Positions 35,310 to 43,934 are shown, counted from the first letter of the stretch. The stretch is DNA of 64,000 nucleotides from Streptomyces sp. NBC_01549 (GCF_026339955.1 NZ_JAPEPW010000004.1:620001-684000), one strand, 5' to 3'. Made by a program: numbers and translations. The notes: generated by a model from the sequence alone, not told the origin.

Positions 35310-36653
35310 TTGTGCATGGCGGACACCGACGACGGTGGCGTCGAGGAGATCGAGCAGGCCGAGGAGCTCGTGGCCCGTGTCGCGGCGATCGATATCGCCA
35401 AGGCGTCGGGCATGGTCTGTGTGCGGGTGCCGCACGAGGACAAGCCCGGCAAGCGCGTGCAGCGGGTCTTCAACACCGTCGCGACCAGCGGCGCGATCCT
35501 GGACCTGGCCGACCACCTGGTCTGCCAGGGCGTCACCCGGGTGGTGATGGAGGCGACGTCGACCTACTGGAAGCCGTACTTCTTTCTGCTGGAATCGCGT
35601 GGTCTGGAGTGCTGGCTGGTCAACGCCCGTGACGTCAAGAACGTCCCGGGCCGGCCCAAAACCGACCGCCTGGACGCGGTCTGGCTGGCCAAGCTCACCG
35701 AACGCGGCATGCTCCGGCCCTCGTTCGTACCCCCGAAGCCGGTCCGTGAACTGCGCGATCTGACCCGGGCCCGGGCCGTCATGACCCACGAGCGCACCCG
35801 CCACAAGCAGCGCACCGAGAAACTCCTCGAGGACGCCCAGATCAAGCTGTCCACCGTGATCGCCGACATCTTCGGCGTCTCCGGCCGGGCCATGCTGGAG
35901 GCACTGATCGCGGGCGAACGCAGCCCCAAGGCGTTGGCGGACCTGGCCCACGGCACCATCAAGGCCAGCCACAGCACCCTGGCCGAGGCCCTGACCGGCC
36001 GGTTCGAAGAACACCACGCCTTCATGTGCCGGATGCTGCTGGACACCGTCGACTACCTCACCGTGCAGATCGACAAGCTCACCGCCCGGATCACCCTGCG
36101 TCTGGCCGAGCTGTCCACCACCGAGGACGACGAAGGCCCCGGACAGGGCACCCTCATACCGATCACCGACACCGAACGCCTCGACGAGATCCCCGGCGTC
36201 GGCCCCAGCACCGCGCAGGTCATCCTCGCCGAGACCGGCCTGGACATGACGGTCTTCCCCACCGCCGGCCATCTCGTGTCCTGGGCGAAACTCTCCCCAC
36301 GCACCCTCCAGTCCGGAAACAAGAACACCTCCGGCCCCACCGGCAAAGGCAACCCCTGGCTCCGCGGCGCCCTCGGCGAAGCAGCAATCTCCGCCGCCCG
36401 CACCGACACCTTCCTCGGCGCCCGCTACCGCCGCATCGTCAAACGCCGCGGCCACATGAAAGCCCTGGTCGCCGTCGCCCGCTCCATCCTGGTCGCCGTC
36501 TGGCACCTCATGAACGACCCGACCGCCCGCTACCGAGACCTCGGCCCCGACTTCCACACCCGCAACCTCGACCCGGCCCGCAAGAGCCGCGACCTCGTCC
36601 GCCAGCTCAAGGCCCTCGGCCACGACGTCACCCTCACCCCGGCAGCCGCCTGA
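35310..36653 (+). CDS. IS110-family transposase B (intact, inserted within IS110-A)
   Basis: A 445-447-residue protein (start 35310 or ATG 35316). N-terminal RuvC-like DEDD domain: VAAIDIAKASGMVCVRVPHE (Asp), VVMEATSTYWKPYFFLLES (Glu), GRPKTDRLDAVWLAKLTERG (Asp pair). C-terminal domain: RLDEIPGVGPSTAQVILAET, LVSWAKLSPRTLQSGNKNTS, PWLRGALGEAAISAARTD. No frameshift. It belongs to a different IS110 subgroup from its host element. It lies at about 35100-36718 and splits copy A. Confidence 0.92.
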   Translation: MCMADTDDGGVEEIEQAEELVARVAAIDIAKASGMVCVRVPHEDKPGKRVQRVFNTVATSGAILDLADHLVCQGVTRVVMEATSTYWKPYFFLLESRGLECWLVNARDVKNVPGRPKTDRLDAVWLAKLTERGMLRPSFVPPKPVRELRDLTRARAVMTHERTRHKQRTEKLLEDAQIKLSTVIADIFGVSGRAMLEALIAGERSPKALADLAHGTIKASHSTLAEALTGRFEEHHAFMCRMLLDTVDYLTVQIDKLTARITLRLAELSTTEDDEGPGQGTLIPITDTERLDEIPGVGPSTAQVILAETGLDMTVFPTAGHLVSWAKLSPRTLQSGNKNTSGPTGKGNPWLRGALGEAAISAARTDTFLGARYRRIVKRRGHMKALVAVARSILVAVWHLMNDPTARYRDLGPDFHTRNLDPARKSRDLVRQLKALGHDVTLTPAAA

Positions 36654-36719
36654 CATCCCACGACCCCACCGCCCCACACCAGCCCCCGACCGTCACCATC
36701 GAGGGGCTATCTCGCCATC

Positions 36720-37399
36720 CCCATCTGACCGTTGAGTTTTCCGGTCAGGTGCTGGATGCGGCGGGCCAGCAGCCGGAGGGTGAACACGGCCGCGTCGTCA
36801 CTGTCGGCCAGGCCGTCCGCGCACCGGGCGATCAGCGCCGGGTTCCTGAGTCCGGACAAAGACTCGCGCAGTGCGGGATCGGTACCCAGGAGTACGGCTT
36901 TGAGCTGGTTCATCGCCTGGGTGCGGGCCTTGACCGCCGATTCCTTGGCCAGTCTCAGGACGCGCATGTCGGCAGCCGGGCCCTCGCCCGTCTTGGGCGT
37001 GGTGGTGGCGCGTCCGGACAAGACCGCGCGGGCAGCGGCGTCCGCGTCGACGGCGTCGGTCTTGCCTCGCTTGCGCCGGGTGGCACGATCCGGTTGGTTG
37101 ACCTCGATGACCTGGATGTTCTCCCCGTGCAGGAACCGTGCCAGTGCCGATCCGTAGGATCCGGTGCACTCCACTCCGGCACGATGCAGGGCGCCAAACG
37201 AGCGTGCCCAGACGAGGAGTTGGCGGTATCCGGCAGCGGTCGTCGGGAACTCCTGGTGGGCCAGGAGCGCGCCGAGCACGGTGATCACTGCGGCGACGTG
37301 CACGTCCTTGTGGGTGTCGACCCCGAGGATCACGTCCTCCGCGGGCTGTGCTGCCTGCTGCGCGGGCAGGGTCGGCTGGGGCATGCTGGTGACGGTCAC
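36720..37399 (-). pseudogene. IS110-family transposase A, N-terminal part
   Basis: From ATG 37399: EDVILGVDTHKDVHVAAVIT (Asp), GVECTGSYGSALARFLHGEN (Glu), RKRGKTDAVDADAAARAVLS (Asp-Asp), ending FTLRLLARRIQHLT where IS110-B begins. It is the 5' half of the gene whose 3' half is at 34637-35098. The RuvC-like residues are present, so only the insertion inactivates it. Confidence 0.88.
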
Positions 37400-37702
37400 G
37401 CGGCTCCTTCATCGGCTGGGGCTTGTAGCCGACGCCGGGCCGGGTGGGCGGTCAGAACTGTGATGGTGCCCTGTTCACGGCAAGGCCCCTATCGGGACAC
37501 GCCCGCCGGTCCGGCGACAGCGGCACCGCCCGGGGCCGGAAGCCGACAGATCTACTCCAAGGCAGCTGAGGCCAGTTGTCACACGGGTCAGGCTCCGGCC
37601 CCCGACGGCACCCCGTGAGTCTCAGAGTGCGGAACGTGGGCTCTTGTCCGTTTCGTGGTTGAGGTTGTGGAAGGACCGCTGGTCGCGGGTGGGGGGTGGT
37701 CC

Positions 37703-38125
37703 TCAGGCGCCGGGGCAGGCGAACAGGCCGGGTTCGGGTTCGATGAGGATGCCCCGGCTGACCAGGCGTTTCAGTTTGCAGCGGATGCCTTCGGTGTTCT
37801 TCGGGAGGATCGGCAGGTCGAGGGCCTGGCAGAGGTCGCGGGCGCGTATCGGCCGGCCCGCGTCGGTCAGGGCGGTAAGGATCTGCTGGTAGGCGGGGTG
37901 GTCCGGGATGTCGGGGCGGTCCGGCCCGGTGGAGGGTGAGGGCAGCGGGAGAGTGAGGAGGGTCTTGCGGGTGATGCGCAGGTTCTCGCTCTCCGCGTCG
38001 AGTTCGCCGAGCTGCCGGGTGAGCTCTTCGATGCGGGCCCGGAACTGCCCGGCCTGGTCGTCCAGTTCGCGTTCGCGGGTCTCGATGTGTTCCAGGATGA
38101 CTTTGACCTGCGGGTTCTCGCTCAT
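37703..38125 (-). CDS. IS5-associated coiled-coil / winged-helix-like accessory protein
   Basis: A 140-residue protein from ATG 38125 (MSENPQVKVILEHIETRERE), with GGAGG five bases upstream and an ATGA overlap with the transposase stop, so the two are translationally coupled. N-terminal coiled coil (RARIEELTRQLGELDAESEN), linker, then the winged-helix-like domain HPAYQQILTALTDAGRPIRA, RDLCQALDLPILPKNTEGIR, CKLKRLVSRGILIEPEPGLF. It is homologous to the 16924 gene despite opposite relative orientation there. Likely an IS regulator or target-site factor (inference). Confidence 0.75.
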   Translation of the reverse strand: MSENPQVKVILEHIETRERELDDQAGQFRARIEELTRQLGELDAESENLRITRKTLLTLPLPSPSTGPDRPDIPDHPAYQQILTALTDAGRPIRARDLCQALDLPILPKNTEGIRCKLKRLVSRGILIEPEPGLFACPGA

Positions 38126-38964
38126 GCGGTCCTCCAGGAGGCGCTGGTGGCTCCGGTGAGGCGACGGCTCATGACGGAGGCCATCGCCCACAGAACGCGG
38201 GAGCGGGAGGAGGCGGGGCGGTGTTCGTAGTCGCGTACGAGACGGCGGTAGAACATTAGGATCCCGTTCGTCTGCTCCACGATCCACCGTTTGGCCTGTG
38301 GAACGAAGCCCTTGTCGTCCGGGTTGCGCTCGACGATCTCGACGTCGATACCCACGTTCTTGCCGTGCTCGACGACCTTCTTCTTGAAGCCCTGGTCGAC
38401 CAGGGCCTTTTTCACCGTGTCGCACTGCTCGGTGACAGCGTCCAGCAGGGCGATGCCGGCGGTGTTCTCGTGCGCGGAGGCGGGCAGGACGACGCAGTCA
38501 ATGACGAGGCCCAGCACGTCCACGGCCAGGCATCTCTTCCTGCCCGGCACCCTTTTCGCGGCGTCCCGGCCCGTCGTCGTGGCCGGGACGCCGACGGCGG
38601 CGTGGATGCTCTGTGTGTCCAGGACCACCAGGCTCGGGTCGGCTAATCGTTTCCGCTTCTCCCGCAGCTGCCAGCGCAGCAGGTCGTGAATGTCCTGGTC
38701 GGTGCCCTCGTCGCGCCAGAGGTAGAAGTAGTACTTCACCGCTCCGGGCGGGGGCATGTCATGGGGCAGGAACTCCCACTGACAACCCGTGCGGTTCTGG
38801 TAGAGGATGGCGTTCACGATCTCCCGCATCGCGTACTTCCCCTGATGCCCGCTGACTGACGGATGCCGGGCCTTCCATGCCGTGATCACGGGTTCGAGGA
38901 GCTCCCACTGCTCGTCGGTGAGATCACTCGGGTACGGCTTGCGCATGCTCATGCCACAACTCAA
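38122..38964 (-). CDS. IS5-family transposase
   Basis: About 276-280 residues (ATG 38964 or 38952, MRKPYPSDLTDEQWELLEPV). REIVNAILYQNRTGCQWEFL is the conserved N-terminal region; DDE motif: LVVLDTQSIHAAVGVPATTT (Asp), ALVDQGFKKKVVEHG (Asp region), KRWIVEQTNGILMFYRRLVR (Glu). No frameshift. The stop overlaps the accessory gene start (ATGA). The fragment at 595-785 is a relative. Confidence 0.9.
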   Translation of the reverse strand: MSCGMSMRKPYPSDLTDEQWELLEPVITAWKARHPSVSGHQGKYAMREIVNAILYQNRTGCQWEFLPHDMPPPGAVKYYFYLWRDEGTDQDIHDLLRWQLREKRKRLADPSLVVLDTQSIHAAVGVPATTTGRDAAKRVPGRKRCLAVDVLGLVIDCVVLPASAHENTAGIALLDAVTEQCDTVKKALVDQGFKKKVVEHGKNVGIDVEIVERNPDDKGFVPQAKRWIVEQTNGILMFYRRLVRDYEHRPASSRSRVLWAMASVMSRRLTGATSASWRTA

Positions 38965-39059
38965 GCGAACCCCGAACTCCTGACCACCAGCGATGCCCCA
39001 ACATCACACCATCGAGCGATGACAAGACCGACGGAACGCCACATCTCGCACTCTCACAG

Positions 39060-39245
39060 TTGTCGCAGATGAGGTGGACATCCAGGCCGGCAGGCACCTC
39101 TTTGTCGAGCTTGATCAGGAACTTCTTGAACTCCTCGGCCCGATGCCTGCGGTGCAGAGAGCCGATCACTTTGCCGGTCGCGACCTCCAGGGCCGCGAAC
39201 AAGGTGGTGGTGCCGGCGCGCACATAGTCGTGAGTCGCCCCCTAG
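39060..39245 (-). pseudogene. IS630-family transposase, middle part (split gene)
   Basis: Reads THDYVRAGTTTLFAALEVAT, GKVIGSLHRRHRAEEFKKFL, IKLDKEVPAGLDVHLICDN (second catalytic Asp). The codons continue exactly into YATHKTPAI at 34632. The upstream N-terminal third is lost; an in-frame TAG lies before THDYV. Confidence 0.85.
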
Positions 39246-39466
39246 CAGCACTGTCTGGCTTGTTGGCCCGCTTGAACAACCCCATGCCGCGGAGTCTGCC
39301 AGAGGTCATTGGCCAGCCGGCGGCCCCCTCAGGCCGAGGCACCGTGCCTGGCGATCAGGTGGGGAATTACGGCGTGACCGTCGACAACCAGGTCACTTTG
39401 GAGCTGACCGGCCCGGGCAGCGCGTGGATGGAGCTGGACGTTCTCTGCACCAACGGTCGCTTTGCT
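39246..39466. other. Short gap beside the IS nest
   Basis: A plus-strand frame reads DQVGNYGVTVDNQVTLELTG and SAWMELDVLCTNGRFALLGG, which looks protein-like but has no start or proper end; probably a stump cut by the IS630 element. Not recognised. Confidence 0.35.
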
Positions 39467-40060
39467 CTACTCGGTGGCCGCCGTCGCAGGGCGTTGAATC
39501 TCCAGGATGATGGCCGTTCCGGCGACGGATCGGTCCTCATGCATCGTGATCACTTGTCCGGGATCAAGGTGCTGCCACTGGGAGGGGTCGAGAGGAGCGA
39601 GCCGCACCGAGGATTGCCCACCGAGCTCCAGGAAGGGCACGAACTCCACCCAGAGCCGCGCGATGTTGAGGGCGGGTTCGCCGGTCGAGGTGCGATTTCC
39701 GATGTTCCACATCGGACGCAAAACACCGGCACCGTCGAAGGGGGATTGCCGTCGAGCTTCGGAGGCCGACCGCAGGGTGAGGTCGGCTCGGATGATGCCG
39801 TTGCGGGTCTCGTAGCAGCGCCAGTGGCACCAGGCCGCGCTCCTCTCCAGTCGCATCTGCTCGGCTGCGGTGGCCAGGTTCTCCCAGAAGCTGACTGGGA
39901 GCGAATGGACGTCGCCGAGTTCCTCCAGTAGCCCGAGGGCAACCTCCCACTCGTCTTCCCTGAGGTACTCCCAGACGTCCCGCACCGTGATGTCGTTCTC
40001 TGTGGCGATCTCCTCGGGGACAAGCAGGGTCGCGGCTTCGAGCAGCTTGGGGACGTCCAT
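39467..40060 (-). CDS. Hypothetical protein
   Basis: A 197-residue protein from ATG 40060 (MDVPKLLEAATLLVPEEIAT). Visible parts: an N-terminal helical region (VRDVWEYLREDEWEVALGLL), SFWENLATAAEQMRLERSAA, and a beta-rich C-terminal domain (ALNIARLWVEFVPFLELGGQ, ITMHEDRSVAGTAIILEIQR). The layout resembles small immunity-type proteins of polymorphic toxin loci, but that is only an impression. It lies 34 bp after the next upstream gene on the same strand, so they are probably co-transcribed. Confidence 0.6.
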   Translation of the reverse strand: MDVPKLLEAATLLVPEEIATENDITVRDVWEYLREDEWEVALGLLEELGDVHSLPVSFWENLATAAEQMRLERSAAWCHWRCYETRNGIIRADLTLRSASEARRQSPFDGAGVLRPMWNIGNRTSTGEPALNIARLWVEFVPFLELGGQSSVRLAPLDPSQWQHLDPGQVITMHEDRSVAGTAIILEIQRPATAATE

Positions 40061-40093
40061 GTCCTGATTCTGGACCAAGGGCTCCTGACGTCC

Positions 40094-41050
40094 TCAGCTG
40101 TCGCTGTCCTTGACGCCTCCTCGCAGGCCCCACTCATCCAGGCCGGAATAGATCAACGCAGTGCGGCCCCGCGGAAAGGAGAGGGCCTCGGCCTCCCCTG
40201 AATAGATCGTCACAAGCGAGTCGGCTCCTCGCCACCAGGTGTCGGCCAGGCCCTTCACTTCGCGCACTGGCTCGTACCCGTCCAGCACGATGCTATCGAC
40301 ATCGTCGCCGGTGACCTTGACGATCTGCTTTGCGCACACGGACACGTGGTGAGTCAGTGCGAGCGACTCCACCCAGCCTGCGACGGTGGCATGGAGGGGC
40401 ACCCACCGACCTGTGTGAATGCCGAACTCACCGGACGGCCCGATCATGAACGAGTACGGGACAGCGGTCCGCTGCATCCCGGCTTCGAACCACCACCCAT
40501 CGGAGGTTGAGCCCTCGGGCGAGTCCGCTTCGAGGTACCTGGGTCCGCCGTCATACTGCGGTGAGGGTGGCAGTACCAGGCCACCCCACTGCTCTTCATA
40601 GGCCGCCATCCGGTCGATGACCGCCGCTGGGATGTCTCGCTCAAGCCACCACTGCCTGTGCTCCTCGATGGGCCGGATGTCGACCTTGACGCCGTGCGCG
40701 CGGACGAATGACCGGGCTCGTTGAGTCAGGCCATCGGGCACATCGTTGAAGAGGTTGAGATTCACCAGGCTGACGCTATCCAGTACCCGAGGGATCGCCG
40801 ACCGTGGGCCGCTCTGCGACCCCTGCGGCACACTGTGATCGGCGGCGACCGTGATGACTTGCTCGACCGGTGCCGTGCTGAAGTCACCCAGCGACCGCGG
40901 CGGCTGCCGTGGCGGCGGAGGCGGGGCCGGGAGGAGCGCAGTCGGTACGAACATGCCTTCCGGGACCAGGTCCTCGACCTCGCGGCGGCGGACCCGGTTG
41001 GTCGTGGGTCCCTGGATCCGCATGCTGTGTCCGACCCTATTGGCCGGCAC
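40094..41050 (-). CDS. Hypothetical protein with proline-rich N-terminus
   Basis: A 318-residue frame (start 41050 or ATG 41023, MRIQGPTTNRVRRREVEDLV). A Pro-rich linker (ALLPAPPPPPRQPPRSLGDF) precedes two acidic, tryptophan-containing globular parts (PSPQYDGGPRYLEADSPEGS, WWFEAGMQRTAVPYSFMIGP, WVESLALTHHVSVCAKQIVK). No known catalytic motif. Its start overlaps the stop of the tyrosine recombinase by 14 bp, suggesting it belongs to the same transcript or that its 5' end was replaced by a deletion fusing it to the recombinase. Not recognised. Confidence 0.6.
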   Translation of the reverse strand: MPANRVGHSMRIQGPTTNRVRRREVEDLVPEGMFVPTALLPAPPPPPRQPPRSLGDFSTAPVEQVITVAADHSVPQGSQSGPRSAIPRVLDSVSLVNLNLFNDVPDGLTQRARSFVRAHGVKVDIRPIEEHRQWWLERDIPAAVIDRMAAYEEQWGGLVLPPSPQYDGGPRYLEADSPEGSTSDGWWFEAGMQRTAVPYSFMIGPSGEFGIHTGRWVPLHATVAGWVESLALTHHVSVCAKQIVKVTGDDVDSIVLDGYEPVREVKGLADTWWRGADSLVTIYSGEAEALSFPRGRTALIYSGLDEWGLRGGVKDSDS

Positions 41051-42272
41051 CGAACACCGCCTCGATGTCGTCCTGGGCGTACTGGGTCGGCCAGGTCGTG
41101 GGCTGGACAGGCCGGGAGTAGAAGGCTGCGAGCTTGTCGCACAGGTCGTCGAGGCCGACGGCCGTGTAGAGCTCGGTGGTGCTGATATGCGTGTGCCGCA
41201 AGATCGTCTGGACTTCGTGCAGCTTCAGCTCCGGATCCCGGGCCATCCGCTTCGCGGCCATATGCCGCAGGTCGTGCAGAGTCCAGTTCGCCCCGAGGAC
41301 CTCGCAGGCCCGCTGGAAGATCCGGCGGGCCGCCCAGTGGGTCAGCGGGCGGGGCTCGCCCCGGCGGGTCCGCCAGACCGGTGTCCCCTCCGGCGGCAGT
41401 CCGTCCTCCTCCAGGTAAGCGGCCAGGTAGGCCAAGCCCTCCGGGGAGGTCGGGACCGGCTGCCGGGCCCGGGTGCCCTTGGAGATCACCCAGAGCTGGC
41501 CCTTGGTCCAGTCGATGTCTCCGAGGCGGACTCCCAGCAGCTCGGACGCCCGGGAAGCGGAGGCGAGGTAGTTCGACAACAGGGCCTTGTCCCGGACGCA
41601 CTTCATCTGCGCGAACAGCTCGTCCCACTGGTCATCGGGGATAGACCGCGGATGCCTGACGGGCACCTTCGGACGCAGCTGGGCCCGTCGGTACTGCTGG
41701 TGGACCTCCAACGGCGACCGGTGGGCAAGCGCAGCCCGTCGAGCCGCGCTCTCCGGGACCGGGTTGACCAACGGACCACGGCCGAAGGGCTGGTGGAAGG
41801 CGTAGAAGCCGTGGACCACCGTCAGGTTGCGGCCAATTGTCGACGGCGCGTATCCGGCCCGCAGGGTGGGCTTGCCGGTCTTCGTGTTCACGGACCCGGC
41901 CGGGTGGCTGCCGGGGCGTCGCCGTTGACGTTGGGGTTTGCGGGCGTGCCTCAGCCAGCCCACCAGGGCGGCGGTCTCGGCCTCGGTGACCTGTTCCCAT
42001 CCCACGTCCAGGGCCCAGAACACGCGGTGCCAGCGCAGCAGGGCGTAGTCGTAACTCCGGCAGGTCGCCGTACTGGCGTCGCCGAGCATCCGGTCCCGCA
42101 GGTAGGCGCTGGCGGGCTCGATCTCACGGTCGGCGGCGTCCACCACCAGCCACGGCAGCGACGGCGTTGTACCCGCGATCACACTGCCGACCTGCGGCAG
42201 CCGTACCCGCCCGTCAATCAGATCTCGATGAAGCGAAGGAGTCTCATGCACGATCCCATGATCAGAACTCAA
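41037..42272 (-). CDS. Tyrosine recombinase/integrase
   Basis: A 411-residue phage-integrase family protein. N-terminal SAM-like core-binding domain (STATCRSYDYALLRWHRVFW), then the catalytic domain with Arg (NYLASASRASELLGVRLGDI), Lys (KGTRARQP region), His-x-x-Arg (WTLHDLRHMAAKRMA), His (ILRHTHISTTE) and the nucleophile Tyr (TTELYTAVG). Length and motifs resemble TnpA of Tn554-type elements as well as stand-alone integrases. No attachment site or tRNA is visible beside it. It overlaps the divergent small ORF at 42246 by 27 bp, so the true start may be slightly downstream. Confidence 0.9.
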   Translation of the reverse strand: MSSDHGIVHETPSLHRDLIDGRVRLPQVGSVIAGTTPSLPWLVVDAADREIEPASAYLRDRMLGDASTATCRSYDYALLRWHRVFWALDVGWEQVTEAETAALVGWLRHARKPQRQRRRPGSHPAGSVNTKTGKPTLRAGYAPSTIGRNLTVVHGFYAFHQPFGRGPLVNPVPESAARRAALAHRSPLEVHQQYRRAQLRPKVPVRHPRSIPDDQWDELFAQMKCVRDKALLSNYLASASRASELLGVRLGDIDWTKGQLWVISKGTRARQPVPTSPEGLAYLAAYLEEDGLPPEGTPVWRTRRGEPRPLTHWAARRIFQRACEVLGANWTLHDLRHMAAKRMARDPELKLHEVQTILRHTHISTTELYTAVGLDDLCDKLAAFYSRPVQPTTWPTQYAQDDIEAVFGAGQ

Positions 42273-42395
42273 GGCCCCCGGACCGAACGGCCCTCCGAGT
42301 TAGTGCAGTTAACAGACCCGGTCCTGCACCGCGCGATCGGCGTCGCCGCCGCCGTTACCACCTGGCTCACCACCCGCACCCGGGCCCGCCGGTGA
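42246..42395 (+). CDS. Small ORF coupled to the PycTM-partner gene
   Basis: A 49-residue ORF (MHDPMIRTQGPRTERPSELV then LHRAIGVAAAVTTWLTTRTR) preceded by GAAGGAG five bases before ATG. It ends in a GTGA overlap with the next gene, a sign of real translation. One weakly hydrophobic helix near the C-terminus. Unknown function; possibly the shrunken remains of the upstream PycTM-like gene, which occupies this position in the 50.2 kb copy. Confidence 0.5.
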   Translation: MHDPMIRTQGPRTERPSELVQLTDPVLHRAIGVAAAVTTWLTTRTRARR

Positions 42396-42730
42396 GCCGC
42401 ACCTGCCTGGAACGCGTCCGCGCCTCGGTCGACATCGCCCAGCTTGCTCTCCAGCAGACCGAGGACGACCTCAAAGCGGACGACGTCAACCAGGCGGAGC
42501 TCGCTGCGATCCTGCGTGAGCTCATCGTGGACGCCGACCCGCCCGGTGGCTTCGTCCCCTCGCTCGCGCAGCTGGTCACAGCCGCCGCGCGCCGGGCTGA
42601 GCAGATCGAGCCCGACCGCTACTCCTCCTGCCCGCTGCACAAGGCCGCCGTCCTGATCAACGACAACGCCGGGCAGCGCCTGATCTGGGCTGCCAACTTC
42701 CTTGACCCGCAAGGAGAACACACCCTGTGA
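42392..42730 (+). CDS. PycTM-linked small helical protein, paralog 1
   Basis: A 112-residue protein from GTG 42392, overlapping the preceding stop (GTGA). LERVRASVDIAQLALQQTED, NQAELAAILRELIVDADPPG and NDNAGQRLIWAANFLDPQGE align closely with the protein at 50336. The N-terminal part is a long amphipathic helix. I do not know a family name. In the second locus the same protein directly follows a PycTM-like membrane tail with the same GTGA overlap, so a functional link with a Pycsar-like effector is plausible. Confidence 0.65.
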   Translation: MSRTCLERVRASVDIAQLALQQTEDDLKADDVNQAELAAILRELIVDADPPGGFVPSLAQLVTAAARRAEQIEPDRYSSCPLHKAAVLINDNAGQRLIWAANFLDPQGEHTL

Positions 42731-42806
42731 CCCTGCTTGCTCCTCAGGCCACCCCGGCCCCGGACAACGGCCTCGCACCCGGACGGCGCCGCAGACAGGC
42801 ACTGGC

Positions 42807-43934
42807 TCACCGGGACCGGTCGTGGTACGAGTGCGGGCGTAGCGGCGGTGCGTCGTCGCTGGCCGTGATCAGGCCGGCGGCTGCGGCGTCGAATCCAGTG
42901 GGCCAGATCGTGGTGGCGTCACTCACCGCGCCTGTCAGGCTGGCCGTAGCCAGATCGGTACCAGTCAGGTCAGCGCCGCGTAGATCGGCCAGTTCGAACC
43001 GCGTGCCTTTGACGACCGCGCCCGTCAGGTCGGCTCCGGTCAGGTCCGTCGCGCTCAGGTCCGCGCTGTCGAGTCGGGCATGCCATAAGACTGCACTGCG
43101 CAGGTCGGCCTGGTGCAGGTCGGCGTCGACGAGCACGGCGCCAGCCAGCCAGATGCCGGTCAGTTGCGCGCGTCGTAGATTCGCACAGGCCAGGGCCGCA
43201 CCGGAGAGATCGCTGTAATGCAGGTCGGCGTCGGCAAGGTTGGCGAAGGCAAGCAGACCCCGCCGAAAGTCGACCCGGTCCAAGGGCAGCGGCTGACTGC
43301 GCGGCGTCGGCGACCGGCGGCCGAGCACTGTCATCGCCGCCTGCCGGACGGGGTGCCGCACGGGCAGAGGTTCTTCCCCGCCGTGGGTGCGCGCCAGCTC
43401 GCCCTTGTGCGCCTGATCATGGGGGACCGGACGCTCGCTGAGGGGAGTCGCCAGTCCGTTGTGCTTCACGAAGGAGCACAGCACCTCCGCGATCGGTCCG
43501 CGGTCGTCCGGCGAGTCATGGGCGATACGTTCGAGGGCGAAGATCGCACCGATTCGTACTTCCGGACTGGTGTTGCCCAGCTGCTCCACGGCTGCTGTGA
43601 AGCGCTGGGTGATTTGCCCTTGGCGGCTGATGTCCAGCTGCCGCCAGGTGAAGAATCCACCGATCAGCAGGGCTATGCCCGCCAGGCCCTGCAGCAGCGT
43701 GGTGCGGATGTCGTTGATCGCTTTCGCCCGGTCTGCGGCGGGTGTCGATGGAGCGTCCCAGTTCAGCAAATACCGGGGTGCCACCACGGTGACGAAGATG
43801 ACCAGAGCAACGCTGCCGCAAACCATGGCGAGGCTCGTCGCCCATGACCGGCCAGGGCGGCGCAGCCTGGGGGGTATCGCCTCGCGCAGGGGATGCCCGG
43901 GCAGGACCCGCTGTCCTCTGGACGACCTGACCAT
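42807..43934 (-). CDS. Membrane protein with pentapeptide repeats
   Basis: About 375 residues from ATG 43934 (MVRSSRGQRVLPGHPLREAI). Two membrane helices at about residues 30-55 (SLAMVCGSVALVIFVTVVAP) and 85-105 (LLQGLAGIALLIGGFFTWRQ), then a cytosolic helix (RFTAAVEQLGNTSPEVRIGA) and the ALERIAHDSPDDRGPIAEVL segment. A C-terminal pentapeptide-repeat right-handed beta helix follows (ANLADADLHYSDLSGAALAC, ADLSATDLTGADLTGAVVKG, ADLRGADLTGTDLATASLTG). This architecture is common in Streptomyces; function unknown. The longer upstream frame to 44153 is not needed. Confidence 0.82.
   Translation of the reverse strand: MVRSSRGQRVLPGHPLREAIPPRLRRPGRSWATSLAMVCGSVALVIFVTVVAPRYLLNWDAPSTPAADRAKAINDIRTTLLQGLAGIALLIGGFFTWRQLDISRQGQITQRFTAAVEQLGNTSPEVRIGAIFALERIAHDSPDDRGPIAEVLCSFVKHNGLATPLSERPVPHDQAHKGELARTHGGEEPLPVRHPVRQAAMTVLGRRSPTPRSQPLPLDRVDFRRGLLAFANLADADLHYSDLSGAALACANLRRAQLTGIWLAGAVLVDADLHQADLRSAVLWHARLDSADLSATDLTGADLTGAVVKGTRFELADLRGADLTGTDLATASLTGAVSDATTIWPTGFDAAAAGLITASDDAPPLRPHSYHDRSR

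Larger units (their letters stand above)
37625..39053 (-). mobile_element. IS5-type insertion sequence with accessory gene
   Basis: About 1430 bp with imperfect ends beginning GAGTGCG on both sides, flanked by TCA at 37622-37624 and 39054-39056 (same TNA-type target as the 16 kb element). It encodes a transposase and a coupled winged-helix-like protein on the minus strand. It sits within the end of IS110-A, next to the IS630 fragment. Confidence 0.8.

Noticed and set aside
34851..36677. 608-aa minus-strand ORF across the IS110 nest
   Set aside because: Antisense shadow of the intact IS110-B transposase; only its last part overlaps real IS110-A coding in another frame.
40851..42395. 514-aa plus-strand ORF over the tyrosine recombinase
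   Set aside because: Shadow frame; only its final 49 codons, from ATG 42246, have a ribosome binding site and coupling to the next gene.
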